Shown here one piece after another: positions 1-8,589 of a stretch of 64,000 bases of DNA. Origin of the DNA: CAIOYC01 sp965277345 (lineage in GTDB: Bacteria > Pseudomonadota > Alphaproteobacteria > Caulobacterales > Caulobacteraceae); NCBI GenBank assembly GCA_965277345.1, contig CBDICI010000003.1, positions 434,001 to 498,000 of the forward strand, given 5' to 3'. Made by a program: the position numbers and the translations under genes. The stretch's first letter is position 1. Every line of letters starts with the position of its first letter. Below the pieces are notes generated by a model, which had not been told where the DNA came from, searched no databases, and saw only the letters and a list, made by a program, of their open reading frames with translations.

Positions 1-525
1 CTTGCCCGAGCCCGAGGGACCGGTGATCAGGATGCGGCTGTTGGCCGGCGCGATCTTGGCGATGGCGCCGCGCATCTGCTGCACGGCGGCGGAGCGGCCG
101 ACGATGCCGTCCGGCGCCATGGCCTGGGTGCGCAGGCGCCGGTTCTCCCGCCTCAGCGAGGCGGCCTCCAGCGCGCGCTCCACCACCAGGATCAGCCGGT
201 CCGACTTGAACGGCTTTTCCAAAAAGTCGTAGGCGCCGCGCTTGATGGCGCTGACCGCGGTTTCGATGTTGCCATGGCCGGAGATCATGACGACCGGCAT
301 ATCCGGGTCCATCGCCTTGACCACGTCGAGCAGCTCCAGCCCGTCCAGCCCCCCGCCCTGCATCCAGATGTCCTGCACCAGAAGCGCGGGGCGACGGGCG
401 CGGATCGCCGCCAGCGCCGAGGTGCTGTCGGCGGCGGTCCGCACCGAATAGCCCTCGTCGTTCAGGATGCCGGAGACCAGCTCGCGGATATCGGCTTCAT
501 CATCGACGACCAGGATATCGGCCAT
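1..525 (-). CDS. ntrX: Nitrogen/redox response regulator NtrX, N-terminal part (cut by window edge)
   Basis: This is the response regulator partner of NtrY and the start of a sigma54-type activator. The first 175 codons are present and the rest lies before base 1. Residues 1-120 form a receiver domain with the acidic pair DDE at 8-10, the likely phospho-acceptor D52 (in VQDIWMQG) and the conserved K in FLEKPFK. After a linker the AAA+ domain begins, and the last visible residues are the Walker A motif GPSGSGK. The ATG at 525 has AGGAG just upstream and follows the ntrY stop by 9 bases, so the two genes are co-transcribed. NtrYX in alphaproteobacteria responds to nitrogen and redox state. The assignment rests on the domains and the neighbour. 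Confidence 0.93.
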   Translation of the reverse strand, partial: MADILVVDDEADIRELVSGILNDEGYSVRTAADSTSALAAIRARRPALLVQDIWMQGGGLDGLELLDVVKAMDPDMPVVMISGHGNIETAVSAIKRGAYDFLEKPFKSDRLILVVERALEAASLRRENRRLRTQAMAPDGIVGRSAAVQQMRGAIAKIAPANSRILITGPSGSGK

Positions 526-534
526 ATTGAACTC

Positions 535-2772
535 CTAGACCGCAAGCGCGTGCGACGACGCGGCGGCGCGTGGAAAGACGAGAATGGCGCGGGCGCCGGG
601 CATGGCGCGCGCGTCGGTAAGCTGAAGTTCGCCCCCGTGTTCCTCCAGGATGCGCTTGACGATGGCGAGGCCGAGGCCGGTCCCCTTCTCGCGCGTCGTC
701 ACATAGGGTTCGGTCAGGCGTTCGCGGTCGCGTTCCGGCAGGCCGACCCCCTGATCCTCGACCTCCATGACGATCTGGGCGTCATTGACGGTCAGCCGCG
801 CGAAAAGGCGACCCCGGTGCCGCGGATCGGCGGCGCGGTGCGCCGCCTCGGACTCGCCGGCGTTCTTCAGCACATTGGCCAAAGCCTGGCCGACCATGCG
901 CGCGTCGCAGACCAGGGGGACGGCGTCCGCCGGCTCCTCAAGCTCCACCGGGATATCCGGGTAGGCGACACGCTGGGCGAACACCGCGGCGCGGAACAGT
1001 TCGGCGGCGTCCTCCTCCGCGAACTTGGGCGCCGGCATCCGGGCGAAGGATGAGAACTCGTCCACCATGCGGCCGATATCGCCCACCTGCCGGATGATGG
1101 TGTCGGTGCAGCGGTCGAAGGTCTCGAGGTCGTTCTGGATCTCGGCCCGGTACTTGCGCCTCAGCCGCTCGGCGGAGAGCTGGATCGGCGTCAGCGGGTT
1201 CTTGATCTCGTGTGCGATGCGGCGCGCCACGTCGCGCCAGGCGGCGTTGCGCTGGGCTGCGAGCAGCCGGGTGATGTCGTCGAAGGTCAGCACCAGCCCG
1301 TCGGCGCGTCCCGAGGCCCGCACGCGCAGGCGGCGGGTTTCGCTGCCACGCACCACGTCGATCTCGGCCTCGGCGTCGTTGGCGCTGTCGAGGGCGCGGT
1401 GGGCCACCGCCGCCAGTTCGGGCGCCGCCGCGTCGATCGGGCGGCCGTAAGTCTCGATCTCCTCCAGGCCCAGCAGCGCCACGGCGCGGTCGTTGACCAC
1501 CGAGACCCGGCCGCTGGGGTCCAGCCCGATCACGCCGGCGGATACGCCGGAGAGTACGGTCTCGATGAAGCGGCTGCGGGCCTGCGCCTCGACGCTGGCG
1601 GTCCGCAAGGCCGCTTGCTGAGCTTGAAGATCGCTAGTCATCCGATTGAACGCACGAGACAAGACGGCGATCTCTTCAGGGTCACGATCAATGGTGACGC
1701 GGGCGGAAAGATCGCCGCCTGCCACCTTGTCCGCCGCCACCACCAGGCGCGCCACAGGGGTGGCGATCTGGGTCGCGGCGCCGAGGCCGACCCAAACGGC
1801 GCCGATCAGCACGAGGAGCGCGGTGGAGGCGTAGCTCAGCGCGAACACGGTCTGCACCCGTCGGCGGCTCTGTTCCGCCTCGCGATAGGTGACAACGGCG
1901 CGTTCGGAACTCCGAAGCTGCGCCAACATGCCGGGGCGGACGGCGCGCACCACATAGACGAAGGCGTCGGCATAGGCGCTGAGCGGATAGGCGATCCGCA
2001 GCACGTTCTGTTCTTCGGCCACCTGGATCGGCGGGGACTTGCGCAGCCCCCGGGCGGCTTCCGCCGATGCGGCGAGAACCTCCCGGGACGGCGCCAGATA
2101 GGGCGGCGAGCCGTCCGCCTCGGATCGCGCCAGGACCCGCCCCTCGTGGTCCACCACATAGACGGCGGCGAAGTCCCGCGCGGTCGCCTGGGCCAGCAGC
2201 GCGCTGTAGCTCAGCCGCGCCCGGCTGAAGGCGCTGACCACATCGGGACGGTCCAGATCGCCGATCATCGGGCTGAGCCGCGCTTCGATGAAGTCGTACT
2301 GTTCCTGCACGTAGGCGTTGCTGGTCTCAGCGGCGTTGTTCACCACGGTGCTGACCCGGCTGGAGAACCAGTTGTCCACGCCCTGCGTGACCAGCAGGCC
2401 GAAGAACAGCGCCACCACGATGGCCGGCAGCACCGCCGCCAGCGAGAACAGTGTCACAAAGCGCCGGTGCAGGCGCACGCCGGCGTCCTGCGCCTGCGGG
2501 GCGAACAGTTGCAACGCGCGCCACCCCGCCCCGGCCGCCAGCACCAGGATCAGCAGGAGGTTCAGCGACAGGACCAGCAGGATCAGGTCGCTCGGGCCTG
2601 CGGCGGTACGCGATCCCGGCGCGGTGGCGGTGAGGAAGATGACGATGGCGGTGACGCAAAAGGCGACGACAAAGCCGGCCCCGAAGGCGTAGCGGGCCGG
2701 CCCGCGCAACACCTGGTTCAGGGCCGGCGCCGGCGGGGCTGCCGGCATCGAGTCGTCCGCGGTGGCGGTCAT
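535..2772 (-). CDS. ntrY: Sensor histidine kinase NtrY
   Basis: A 745-residue inner-membrane sensor kinase that would phosphorylate NtrX. Hydrophobic segments lie at about 30-50, 61-82 and 104-128. A periplasmic region of about 180 residues follows, then a fourth membrane segment near 310-333. The cytoplasmic part has HAMP (about 334-387), PAS (about 400-500), a HisKA domain with the phospho-accepting H521 in IAHEIKNPLTP, an N-box near NVLKNAGES (633-641) and a G-box TGLGLAIV near 697. Length and order are those of NtrY, whereas NtrB is soluble and about 370 residues. The ATG at 2772 opens the operon, with ntrX 9 bases downstream. Confidence 0.94.
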   Translation of the reverse strand: MTATADDSMPAAPPAPALNQVLRGPARYAFGAGFVVAFCVTAIVIFLTATAPGSRTAAGPSDLILLVLSLNLLLILVLAAGAGWRALQLFAPQAQDAGVRLHRRFVTLFSLAAVLPAIVVALFFGLLVTQGVDNWFSSRVSTVVNNAAETSNAYVQEQYDFIEARLSPMIGDLDRPDVVSAFSRARLSYSALLAQATARDFAAVYVVDHEGRVLARSEADGSPPYLAPSREVLAASAEAARGLRKSPPIQVAEEQNVLRIAYPLSAYADAFVYVVRAVRPGMLAQLRSSERAVVTYREAEQSRRRVQTVFALSYASTALLVLIGAVWVGLGAATQIATPVARLVVAADKVAGGDLSARVTIDRDPEEIAVLSRAFNRMTSDLQAQQAALRTASVEAQARSRFIETVLSGVSAGVIGLDPSGRVSVVNDRAVALLGLEEIETYGRPIDAAAPELAAVAHRALDSANDAEAEIDVVRGSETRRLRVRASGRADGLVLTFDDITRLLAAQRNAAWRDVARRIAHEIKNPLTPIQLSAERLRRKYRAEIQNDLETFDRCTDTIIRQVGDIGRMVDEFSSFARMPAPKFAEEDAAELFRAAVFAQRVAYPDIPVELEEPADAVPLVCDARMVGQALANVLKNAGESEAAHRAADPRHRGRLFARLTVNDAQIVMEVEDQGVGLPERDRERLTEPYVTTREKGTGLGLAIVKRILEEHGGELQLTDARAMPGARAILVFPRAAASSHALAV

Positions 2773-2862
2773 GCCGGGACTTAGCCTCGCCTGTGGTCCA
2801 AACTCAACAGTGATGTGGCGAAATGGCTACGCTAAACCTGCGGCAAAGCGGCAAGTCGGGGC

Positions 2863-2939
2863 TGGCGCGCCCGGCAGGATTCGAACCTGCAACCGCCCGC
2901 TTAGAAGGCGGGTGCTCTATCCAGTTGAGCTACGGGCGC
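2863..2939 (-). tRNA. tRNA-Arg(TCT)
   Basis: The reverse strand folds as a full cloverleaf. The acceptor stem GCGCCCG pairs with CGGGCGC, the anticodon loop CTTCTAA carries TCT, and the T arm is GCAGG-TTCGAAT-CCTGC. CCA is encoded at 2865-2863. Confidence 0.95.
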
Positions 2940-2950
2940 GCGGCGGACCC

Positions 2951-3256
2951 TCAGTGGGTCCAGGGGAAACGTCGGACGACGGCGAAATTGTCCGCATAGG
3001 CCTTAAGCACCTTCTTGGCCGGTTTCGGCTCCATCAGGCGGAACGGGATGCCGCGCCGCTGGGCGTAGGCGATGGCCTCGTCCTCGCTGTCGAAGCTCAG
3101 CCGCACCTGACCGCGCATGTCGTTGGACGAGGTCCAGCCGGTCAGCGGATCGGGCGTCCGCGCCGTGGCCGGTTCGAACTCCAGCACCCAGTCGCGCGTC
3201 TTGGCCAGCCCTGACTGCATGGCCGACTTGGCCGGACGGAAGATGCGCGCCAGCAT
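2951..3256 (-). CDS. NADH dehydrogenase accessory subunit (NDUFS4-like, ETC complex I family)
   Basis: A 101-residue protein of the ETC_C1_NDUFS4 family, the alphaproteobacterial counterpart of the mitochondrial complex I 18-kDa accessory subunit. It starts MLARIFRPAKSAMQSG. The typical core follows: WVLEFEP, PLTGWTSSNDM (about 39-49), VRLSFDSEDEAIAYAQRRGI and a C-terminal YADNFAVVRRFPWTH. The full family length is present. It would bind the matrix/cytosolic arm of complex I near the iron-sulfur subunits and stabilise it. It stands alone between two tRNA genes on the same strand, which is a common setting in this group, and not beside the nuo operon. The ATG at 3256 gives a start matching the family. 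Confidence 0.9.
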   Translation of the reverse strand: MLARIFRPAKSAMQSGLAKTRDWVLEFEPATARTPDPLTGWTSSNDMRGQVRLSFDSEDEAIAYAQRRGIPFRLMEPKPAKKVLKAYADNFAVVRRFPWTH

Positions 3257-3301
3257 GACTATCCTTCTCTCAAAGCTCCCGCTGCGCCTGCGTACCAGGC
3301 G

Positions 3302-3378
3302 TGGTCGGAGCGGCAGGATTCGAACCTGCGACCCTCTGCTCCCAAAGCAGATGCGCTACCAGGCTGCGCTACGCTCCG
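3302..3378 (-). tRNA. tRNA-Pro(TGG)
   Basis: The reverse strand gives acceptor CGGAGCG/CGCTCCG, anticodon loop TTTGGGA with TGG, T arm GCAGG-TTCGAAT-CCTGC, discriminator A, and encoded CCA. A second proline tRNA (GGG) lies at 18923-18999. Confidence 0.95.
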
Positions 3379-3427
3379 CCGCAACGGAGTGGCCTTGTGC
3401 CATCACACGGCCTTTGTCGCAATCGGC

Positions 3428-3853
3428 CTAACGCCCCGTGCGCTCCATCAGTTTGAACACCGCCGACGCGCGCAGCACCGCCTTGTCGCCCGCGTGCAGC
3501 CGCGCCTCGGCGAAGGCGATGTCGCGGGTCAGCTTGGTGACGCCGGCCTCCCCCTCGATCCACTCCCCGGCCCGCGCCATGGAGAGGTAGTCGAGCGACA
3601 GGTGGATGGTCACGCTGGGCCTGTTCGACGCCGCGCCGACCGCATGGCCGAGCAGCCCGTCCACGAAACTGGCCAACATGCCGCCGTGGACGATGCCGTA
3701 AGCGTTGCAGTGTCGTTTGAGCGCGCGAAAGCCGTGCACCACCGCCGCGCCATCCTCACGATGATACAGCGGCCCATTGTGTTCGCTGAAGGGGCCGCGG
3801 CGGGTGGAGCGGACGAATCCCTCCGGCGGTGGCGCGCCGATCTCCTCAACCAC
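3428..3853 (-). CDS. PaaI-type acyl-CoA thioesterase (hotdog fold)
   Basis: A 141-residue single hotdog-domain protein of the PaaI/YbgC-like thioesterase superfamily, probably hydrolysing an acyl-CoA. The signature N50-x-x-x-x-x-H56-G57-G58-M, followed by D65 (NAYGIVHGGMLASFVDG), is the usual catalytic helix region. The strands VTIHLSLDYLSMA and AEARLHAGDKAVLRASAVFKL follow. The frame stays open further upstream, but the longer product would overlap the cyclotransferase coding region and has an implausible Arg/Cys-rich start. The GTG at 3853, overlapping the TGA of the preceding gene (3848-3846), is the best start. The substrate is unknown. Confidence 0.8.
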   Translation of the reverse strand: MVEEIGAPPPEGFVRSTRRGPFSEHNGPLYHREDGAAVVHGFRALKRHCNAYGIVHGGMLASFVDGLLGHAVGAASNRPSVTIHLSLDYLSMARAGEWIEGEAGVTKLTRDIAFAEARLHAGDKAVLRASAVFKLMERTGR

Positions 3854-4664
3854 GGGCGCGGCGCTTCGGCCGGGTCTTCGGCACGAGTTTGATCTCGAAC
3901 AGTCTGGGCCACATCTTGCCGGTGACGAACAGCCGGTCGCGCCTGGCGTCATAAGCGATACCGTTCAGCACCCCGTCATTGCCCGGCGGCGTCTCGGCGG
4001 CAGGCAGGAGGCCGGTCAGGTCGATCCAGCCCACCACCTTGCCGCTTTTCGGATCGATGCGCGCGATGCGGTTGGTCTGCCAGATATTGGCGTAGACCTC
4101 CCCCTTCACGTATTCCAGTTCGTTGAGGTTGGAGACCGGACGCCCTTCGTCGGTGACCTTGATCCGTCCGAGCTCCTTCAGCGTCATGGGGTCGAGGAAG
4201 CGCAGGTCCGGCGTCCCATCGCTCATGATCAGGCGCGTCTCGTCGTGGGTCAGCGCCCAGCCTTCGCCCGGATAGGTGAATTTGGCGAAGGGCTTCAGCG
4301 TCTTGAGATCGTAGGCGAAGCCGATCTGGGTTTGCCAGGTCAACTCGTACAGACGGTCCTTCCAGGCGACGATGCCCTCGCCGAACAGTTCCGGCGGAAT
4401 GGCGGTGGACTGGACCACCTTGCCCGTCTCCAGGGTCTCCTTGCGGACGAAGGAGCGCCCCGGCTCACCCGTGCCCTCGTAGAGATAGCCATCGAGATAA
4501 AACAGCCCCTCGGTGAAGGCGGTCTTGTCGTGGGGATAGGTATGGACGACGCGATAGCCGTATTCCGGCGGGGCCGCGCGCGCCGGCGCCGTCAGGGCCA
4601 GTAGTATCGCGACCGTGATCCCCGTCATCCTCAGCACCGCCGCACCTCCACCGATCGGACTCAT
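3846..4664 (-). CDS. Glutaminyl-peptide cyclotransferase, bacterial beta-propeller type
   Basis: Matches the bacterial/plant-type glutaminyl cyclases (Glu_cyclase_2), which form pyroglutamate at the N terminus of exported peptides. From the ATG at 4664 it is 272 residues with a signal peptide: an Arg at residue 12, a hydrophobic core ITVAILLALTA and a likely cut after APARA. Family signatures follow: VVHTYPHDKTAFTEGLFY, YEGTGEPGRSFVRKETLETGKV, the acidic WALTHDETRLIMSDGTPDLRFLDP, LNELEYVKGEVYANIWQTNRIARIDP, and a C-terminal NDGVLNGIAYDARRDRLFVTGKMWPRLFEI. An internal ATG at 4628 would give a shorter leader without a basic residue and is less likely. It follows the cold-shock gene by 26 bases and overlaps the thioesterase start. 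Confidence 0.85.
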   Translation of the reverse strand: MSPIGGGAAVLRMTGITVAILLALTAPARAAPPEYGYRVVHTYPHDKTAFTEGLFYLDGYLYEGTGEPGRSFVRKETLETGKVVQSTAIPPELFGEGIVAWKDRLYELTWQTQIGFAYDLKTLKPFAKFTYPGEGWALTHDETRLIMSDGTPDLRFLDPMTLKELGRIKVTDEGRPVSNLNELEYVKGEVYANIWQTNRIARIDPKSGKVVGWIDLTGLLPAAETPPGNDGVLNGIAYDARRDRLFVTGKMWPRLFEIKLVPKTRPKRRARG

Positions 4665-4690
4665 CGGCGCGGAGCGGCGCCGGGCGGCGA

Positions 4691-5356
4691 TCAGTTTGAC
4701 GGTTGAATCTCGGCGACCACAAGGCCTTTGGGGCCATCGGCGAAGCGCACCAGCACCGTTTCGCCGGGCTGGAGATCCTCCAGCCCGCAACGGCGCAGGG
4801 TTTCGATATGGACGAAGATGTCGCCGGCCTCGGTCTCGCGCATGACAAAGCCATAGCCCTTGGTCCGGTTGAACCACTTCACCGTGGCCCGCTCCAGCTC
4901 GCCCTGCGCCTGCAGGGGGCGGCGCGGCGGGCGGCTGTCGAAGCCGTCGTGACGGTCACGCGATGGGAAGCCGCGCTCGCCCCGTTCGCCGCCGTGGTCG
5001 AAGGCGTCGCGGCGTGAAAACCCTTCGCGGCGGAAGCCGTCTTCGCGGTGGCGATCGGGCCGCTCACCGGGCGCTACGGTGGCGCTGGACTCGTCGAGTT
5101 GGACCACCGTGGAGACCTGCCAGCCCTTGGGCCGGCGCACGGCGTCACAGATGATGGCCGACCCTTCCATCGCGTTCTCGTGCCCGAAATGGCGCAGGCT
5201 GGTGACGTGCAGCAGCACGTCCTTCAAATCGGTTTTGCCGGGATCGTCGGGCACGATGAAGCCGTAGCCCTTGCCGGGATCGAACCATTTTACCCGACCG
5301 CTGATCCGAACCGACTCGTCCCGAGGATCAGCTCCCTCGAAATCCAAACCAGACAT
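4691..5356 (-). CDS. Tandem cold-shock-domain protein (CspD-like)
   Basis: A 221-residue protein with two cold-shock domains, one near residues 18-85 and one near 155-220, joined by an Arg/Asp/Gly-rich low-complexity linker. Each domain carries the RNP1-type nucleic-acid-binding motif (VKWFDPGKGYGFI and VKWFNRTKGYGFV) and an RNP2-like segment (VLLHVTSL, IFVHIETL). It should bind single-stranded RNA or DNA as a chaperone. Duplicated-CSD proteins of this layout are characteristic of alphaproteobacteria such as Caulobacter, where they are linked to stationary phase. The 150-base leader upstream up to tRNA-Glu is comparatively AT-rich. Confidence 0.9.
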   Translation of the reverse strand: MSGLDFEGADPRDESVRISGRVKWFDPGKGYGFIVPDDPGKTDLKDVLLHVTSLRHFGHENAMEGSAIICDAVRRPKGWQVSTVVQLDESSATVAPGERPDRHREDGFRREGFSRRDAFDHGGERGERGFPSRDRHDGFDSRPPRRPLQAQGELERATVKWFNRTKGYGFVMRETEAGDIFVHIETLRRCGLEDLQPGETVLVRFADGPKGLVVAEIQPSN

Positions 5357-5510
5357 GTAGCCCCTCTCGCCCGCACAGCCTCCCTGCGGACAGCTAAGCT
5401 AATATCACAGATTGTGGCAGAAAGCGCGCCAAATTTGTAATGCGGCATAGCATGGCCGTGCGCCATTCCGCACGCGGACCTTGTAACAGAAGGGAATTGA
5501 AGGTTTCGCG

Positions 5511-5585
5511 TGGCAGTCCCTAGGGGAGTCGAACCCCTCTTCCCAGAATGAAAATCTGGTGTCCTAACCGATAGACGAAGGGACC
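5511..5585 (-). tRNA. tRNA-Glu(TTC)
   Basis: The reverse strand gives acceptor GGTCCCT/AGGGACT (a G1-U72 wobble, which I recall as usual in this group), anticodon loop TTTTCAT with TTC, T arm AGGGG-TTCGACT-CCCCT, discriminator G and encoded CCA. Confidence 0.95.
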
Positions 5586-5667
5586 GCGTCGCGGAGGCGG
5601 GCTTATATCCCGCGTTCGTGATTATTCGCAAGGGGGGTTTTCCGCCGCCCGGAGCAGCGGCGTTCTG

Positions 5668-7482
5668 TCACACGTGGGGCGTCGCGCGATCGCGCCGGCG
5701 GGGGTCGGCCAAGTCCTCGATCTCGAACTGCACCCCGTCCCGCCCGTTCCAGTCATCGGGCTTCAATCGGCCCACGACGTGCACCGCGCCGCCGCCCTCC
5801 AGCAGGCGCCGGCCGAGCGGCGTCTCTTCGGTGCGCCAGGCGATCGCCTTGAGGCGCCCCCCCTCCCCCGCCAGCCGGCAGGAAACGTGCCCGCCGCGCA
5901 CGATCTTCGGCTCCTCGATACGTACCTCGGCCAGGGCGAACATGGGCTCCGGCGCGCCGGGACCGAAGGGGGCCAGGCGCTGGAACTCGGCCCAAAGGAG
6001 GCGATCGGCGCCGAGCGGTGTGGTGAGCGCGTCAATCTCAAGCGCGTCGGCGGCTAGGGCGTCGGTGGTTTCCCGCATCAGCCGCTCGGCGAGGAAGGCG
6101 CGCAGTTCCGGCACGCCATCCTTGGCCACGGTCAGCCCGGCGGCCATGGCGTGGCCGCCGCCCGCCATCAACAGACCGGCTTCATAGGCGGCCTGGACCG
6201 CGGCGCCCAGGTTCACCCCGGGATGGGAGCGACCCGAACCCTTGCCAACACCCGTGGCCGGATCGACGGCGATGACGACGACGGGACGGCGGTAGCGCTC
6301 GCGCAGCCGCCCGGCGACGATTCCCACCACGCCGGGATGCCAGTCCTCGCCCGCCACCACGATGACTGGCGCATTGGGATCGAGGTTGGTCTCGCGCTCG
6401 ATGCGGTGGACGGCCGCCTCCAGCGCCTCGCGCTCCACATCCTTGCGGGTGGCGTTCAGGGCGTCGAGCTCCAGGGCCAGGGCCATGGCTTCGTCCGGAT
6501 CGTCGGTGGACAGGAGCCGGGCCCCGAGGTCGGAGCGGCCGATCCGCCCGCCGGCATTGATGCGCGGACCGAGGATGAAGCCCGCATGGAAGGTTGAGGC
6601 CGGGCCCTCGGCCTTGGCCACGGCCATCAACGCCTTCAGCCCCGGATTGGCGAAGGCCGACATCACCTTCAATCCCTGTGCGGTCAGGGCGCGGTTGAAA
6701 CCAGTCAGGGGGGTGACGTCGCAGACCGCACCCAGCGCCGCGAGGTCGAGCATGGCGCGAATATCCGGCTCGTCGCGATCCTCGAACAGGCCACGCCGGC
6801 GCGCTTCACGGTTCAGGGCGGCGAGCAGCACGAAGGTGACGCCCGCCGCCGCCAGGTTCCCCTGTCCCGAGGCGCAGTCGGGACGGTTCGGATTGACCAG
6901 CGCGGCGGCCGGCGGCGCTTCGCCCGGGCGCATCATGTGGTGATCGATCACCACCACCGGCAAATCGATTTTCTCGGCATAGTTCAGCGCCTCGTGCGCG
7001 GCGGCGCCGCAATCGACGGTGACGACCAATGCCGCGCCTTCGTCCTTCAGGCGCTGGAAGGCGGCGGGGCTGGGGCCATAGCCCTCCTTCACCCGGTCCG
7101 GCACATAGATCGTCAACTCACGCCCCATGGCGCGGAACCAGCGGACAAGCTGGGCGGCCGAGGTGGCGCCGTCCACGTCGTAATCGGCGAACACCGCCAC
7201 CTTGCGGCCATCTTCGGCGGCGTCCACCAGCAGCGCCGCCGCCCGGTCCATATCGGCGAAGCAGGAGGGATCGGGAAACTGGGCCTTCAGCATCGGGTTG
7301 AGATAGAGGGCGCCGTCCGCGACTCCGCGCGCGGCGAGGGCGCGCGCCAAGGGCTCGGATACGCCGAGCCGGAGCTGATGTTCCCGCACCAGGGCCGGGT
7401 CCGCCGGCCGCAGCCGCCAGACCCGTTCGCTCACCGAACGGTCGATACCAAGGAAGCCTGAAGCGCCTGAACCATCCGCCAT
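5668..7482 (-). CDS. recJ: Single-stranded-DNA-specific exonuclease RecJ
   Basis: A 604-residue 5'-3' ssDNA exonuclease of recombination and mismatch repair. The DHH phosphoesterase motifs are intact: DYDVDGATS at 100-108, VDCG near 156-159, and the signature DHH at 180-182 (VVVIDHHMMRPGE). The DHHA1 domain has GGHAMAAG near residue 445, and a C-terminal OB-fold region ends in FEIEDLADPRRR. The length is right for RecJ. The ATG at 7482 lies 124 bases after glpX on the same strand. The spacer holds a palindromic repeat but no clear terminator run of T, so readthrough from hom-glpX is likely, as in related genomes. Confidence 0.95.
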   Translation of the reverse strand: MADGSGASGFLGIDRSVSERVWRLRPADPALVREHQLRLGVSEPLARALAARGVADGALYLNPMLKAQFPDPSCFADMDRAAALLVDAAEDGRKVAVFADYDVDGATSAAQLVRWFRAMGRELTIYVPDRVKEGYGPSPAAFQRLKDEGAALVVTVDCGAAAHEALNYAEKIDLPVVVIDHHMMRPGEAPPAAALVNPNRPDCASGQGNLAAAGVTFVLLAALNREARRRGLFEDRDEPDIRAMLDLAALGAVCDVTPLTGFNRALTAQGLKVMSAFANPGLKALMAVAKAEGPASTFHAGFILGPRINAGGRIGRSDLGARLLSTDDPDEAMALALELDALNATRKDVEREALEAAVHRIERETNLDPNAPVIVVAGEDWHPGVVGIVAGRLRERYRRPVVVIAVDPATGVGKGSGRSHPGVNLGAAVQAAYEAGLLMAGGGHAMAAGLTVAKDGVPELRAFLAERLMRETTDALAADALEIDALTTPLGADRLLWAEFQRLAPFGPGAPEPMFALAEVRIEEPKIVRGGHVSCRLAGEGGRLKAIAWRTEETPLGRRLLEGGGAVHVVGRLKPDDWNGRDGVQFEIEDLADPRRRDRATPHV

Positions 7483-7540
7483 CGCGCCAGCCTAGCGCGC
7501 ACGGCGAGTCGCGTCGCCCTCCTTTATCCCGCGCGCGTTT

Positions 7541-7604
7541 AGGGTGAGGGCGGCGCCGGCTTTTCCCTCACCCTACCCTTTCCCGGAGGGGGAGGGTTTG
7601 CGAA
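7541..7604. repeat. REP-like palindromic repeat between glpX and recJ
   Basis: AGGGTGAGGG (7541-7550) pairs exactly with CCCTCACCCT (7565-7574). An imperfect pairing ACCCTTTCCC/GGAGGGGGAGGG follows at once. The same CCCTCACCC-ACCCT-TCCC-GGAGGG layout recurs reversed near 42213-42253 and in related form at 49519-49676. It lies inside a same-strand gene run. Confidence 0.65.
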
Positions 7605-7606
7605 AC

Positions 7607-8563
7607 CTAGAGCGGGCGGCGCATCCGGATTTCGCGGACCGTGTGGGTGGCCGAGTTCATCACCAGGGTGTGGGTCTCCACGAAGCCCCGCCCGAACCTC
7701 ACCCCATCCAGCAGCGCCCCCTTGGTGACCCCGGTGGCGGCGAACACCGCTTCGCCCCTCACCAGATCATCCAGCGCGTATTTACGGCCGAAATCGGCGT
7801 CGGCGAGGCCGATACGGCGGGCGCGGGCCTTCTCGTCCTCGCTGCGGAACACCAGCCGGCCCTGGAACTGGCCGCCCACACACTTCAAGGCCGCACAGGC
7901 CAGCACCCCCTCGGGCGCGCCGCCCGACCCCACATAAAGGTCGATGCCGGTCTCGGGCTTGGTGGTGGCGATGACGCCTGCGACATCCCCGTCGGTGATC
8001 AGGTGAACGCGAGCGCCGACGGATCGCAGGCTTTCGATGATCGCCGCATGGCGGGGTCGGTCCAGCACACAGGCGGTGATCTCGCGCGGATCGACGCCCT
8101 TGGCCTTGGCCAGCGCTTTCACATTCTCCGCCGGTCTGGCGTCGAGATCGACCAGGCCCTGGGCATAGCCGGGGCCGATGGCGATCTTGTCCATATAGGT
8201 GTCCGGCGCGTGCAGCATCGCCCCTTCCGGCGCGAACGCGATGACGGCGAGGGCGTTGGCCATGGCCTTGGCGGTGAGGGTGGTCCCCTCCAGCGGATCG
8301 AGGGCGATATCCAGCCGCGGTCCATGGCCGGAGCCGACGGCCTCGCCGATATAGAGCATGGGCGCCTCGTCGCGTTCGCCCTCGCCGATCACGATGCGGC
8401 CTTCGATGTCGAGCGCGTTCAGGGCGGTGCGCATGGCGTCCACCGCCGCCTGGTCCGCCGCCTTTTCATCGCCGTGGCCGACCAGGCGCGAGGCGGCGAT
8501 AGCCGCCGCCTCAGTCACCCGCGCCGCATCCATGGCCACATTCCGCTTCAGCAGATCCTCCAT
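7607..8563 (-). CDS. glpX: Fructose-1,6-bisphosphatase class II (GlpX)
   Basis: A 318-residue class II fructose-1,6-bisphosphatase, a Mn/Mg-dependent enzyme of gluconeogenesis (and of sedoheptulose-bisphosphate turnover in some alphaproteobacteria). The lithium-sensitive phosphatase metal motifs are visible: the GEGERDEAPMLYIGE segment, DIALDPLEGTTLTAK, and the later GSGGAPEGVLACAALKCVGG. The length is typical. The start at 8563 is preceded by AGGAAG. The gene follows hom by 26 bases, so it is in the hom-glpX-recJ operon that is conserved in this lineage. Confidence 0.95.
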   Translation of the reverse strand: MEDLLKRNVAMDAARVTEAAAIAASRLVGHGDEKAADQAAVDAMRTALNALDIEGRIVIGEGERDEAPMLYIGEAVGSGHGPRLDIALDPLEGTTLTAKAMANALAVIAFAPEGAMLHAPDTYMDKIAIGPGYAQGLVDLDARPAENVKALAKAKGVDPREITACVLDRPRHAAIIESLRSVGARVHLITDGDVAGVIATTKPETGIDLYVGSGGAPEGVLACAALKCVGGQFQGRLVFRSEDEKARARRIGLADADFGRKYALDDLVRGEAVFAATGVTKGALLDGVRFGRGFVETHTLVMNSATHTVREIRMRRPL

Positions 8564-8589
8564 AGCGTTTCTTCCTATTCTTCTTGTGT

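Noticed and set aside
1210..2784. Long open frame on the plus strand opposite ntrY
   Set aside because: In high-GC DNA the opposite strand of real genes stays open. The translation is low-complexity (His/Gly/Arg/Gln-rich), has no domain, and ntrY on the other strand is complete. The same applies to long frames opposite phaC (11748-13709), hppA (23779-25968), ctaA and glyA.
5511..5585. Mismatch-like G1-U72 in tRNA-Glu
   Set aside because: A wobble at this pair is, to my knowledge, common in alphaproteobacterial tRNA-Glu, and all other stems are intact.
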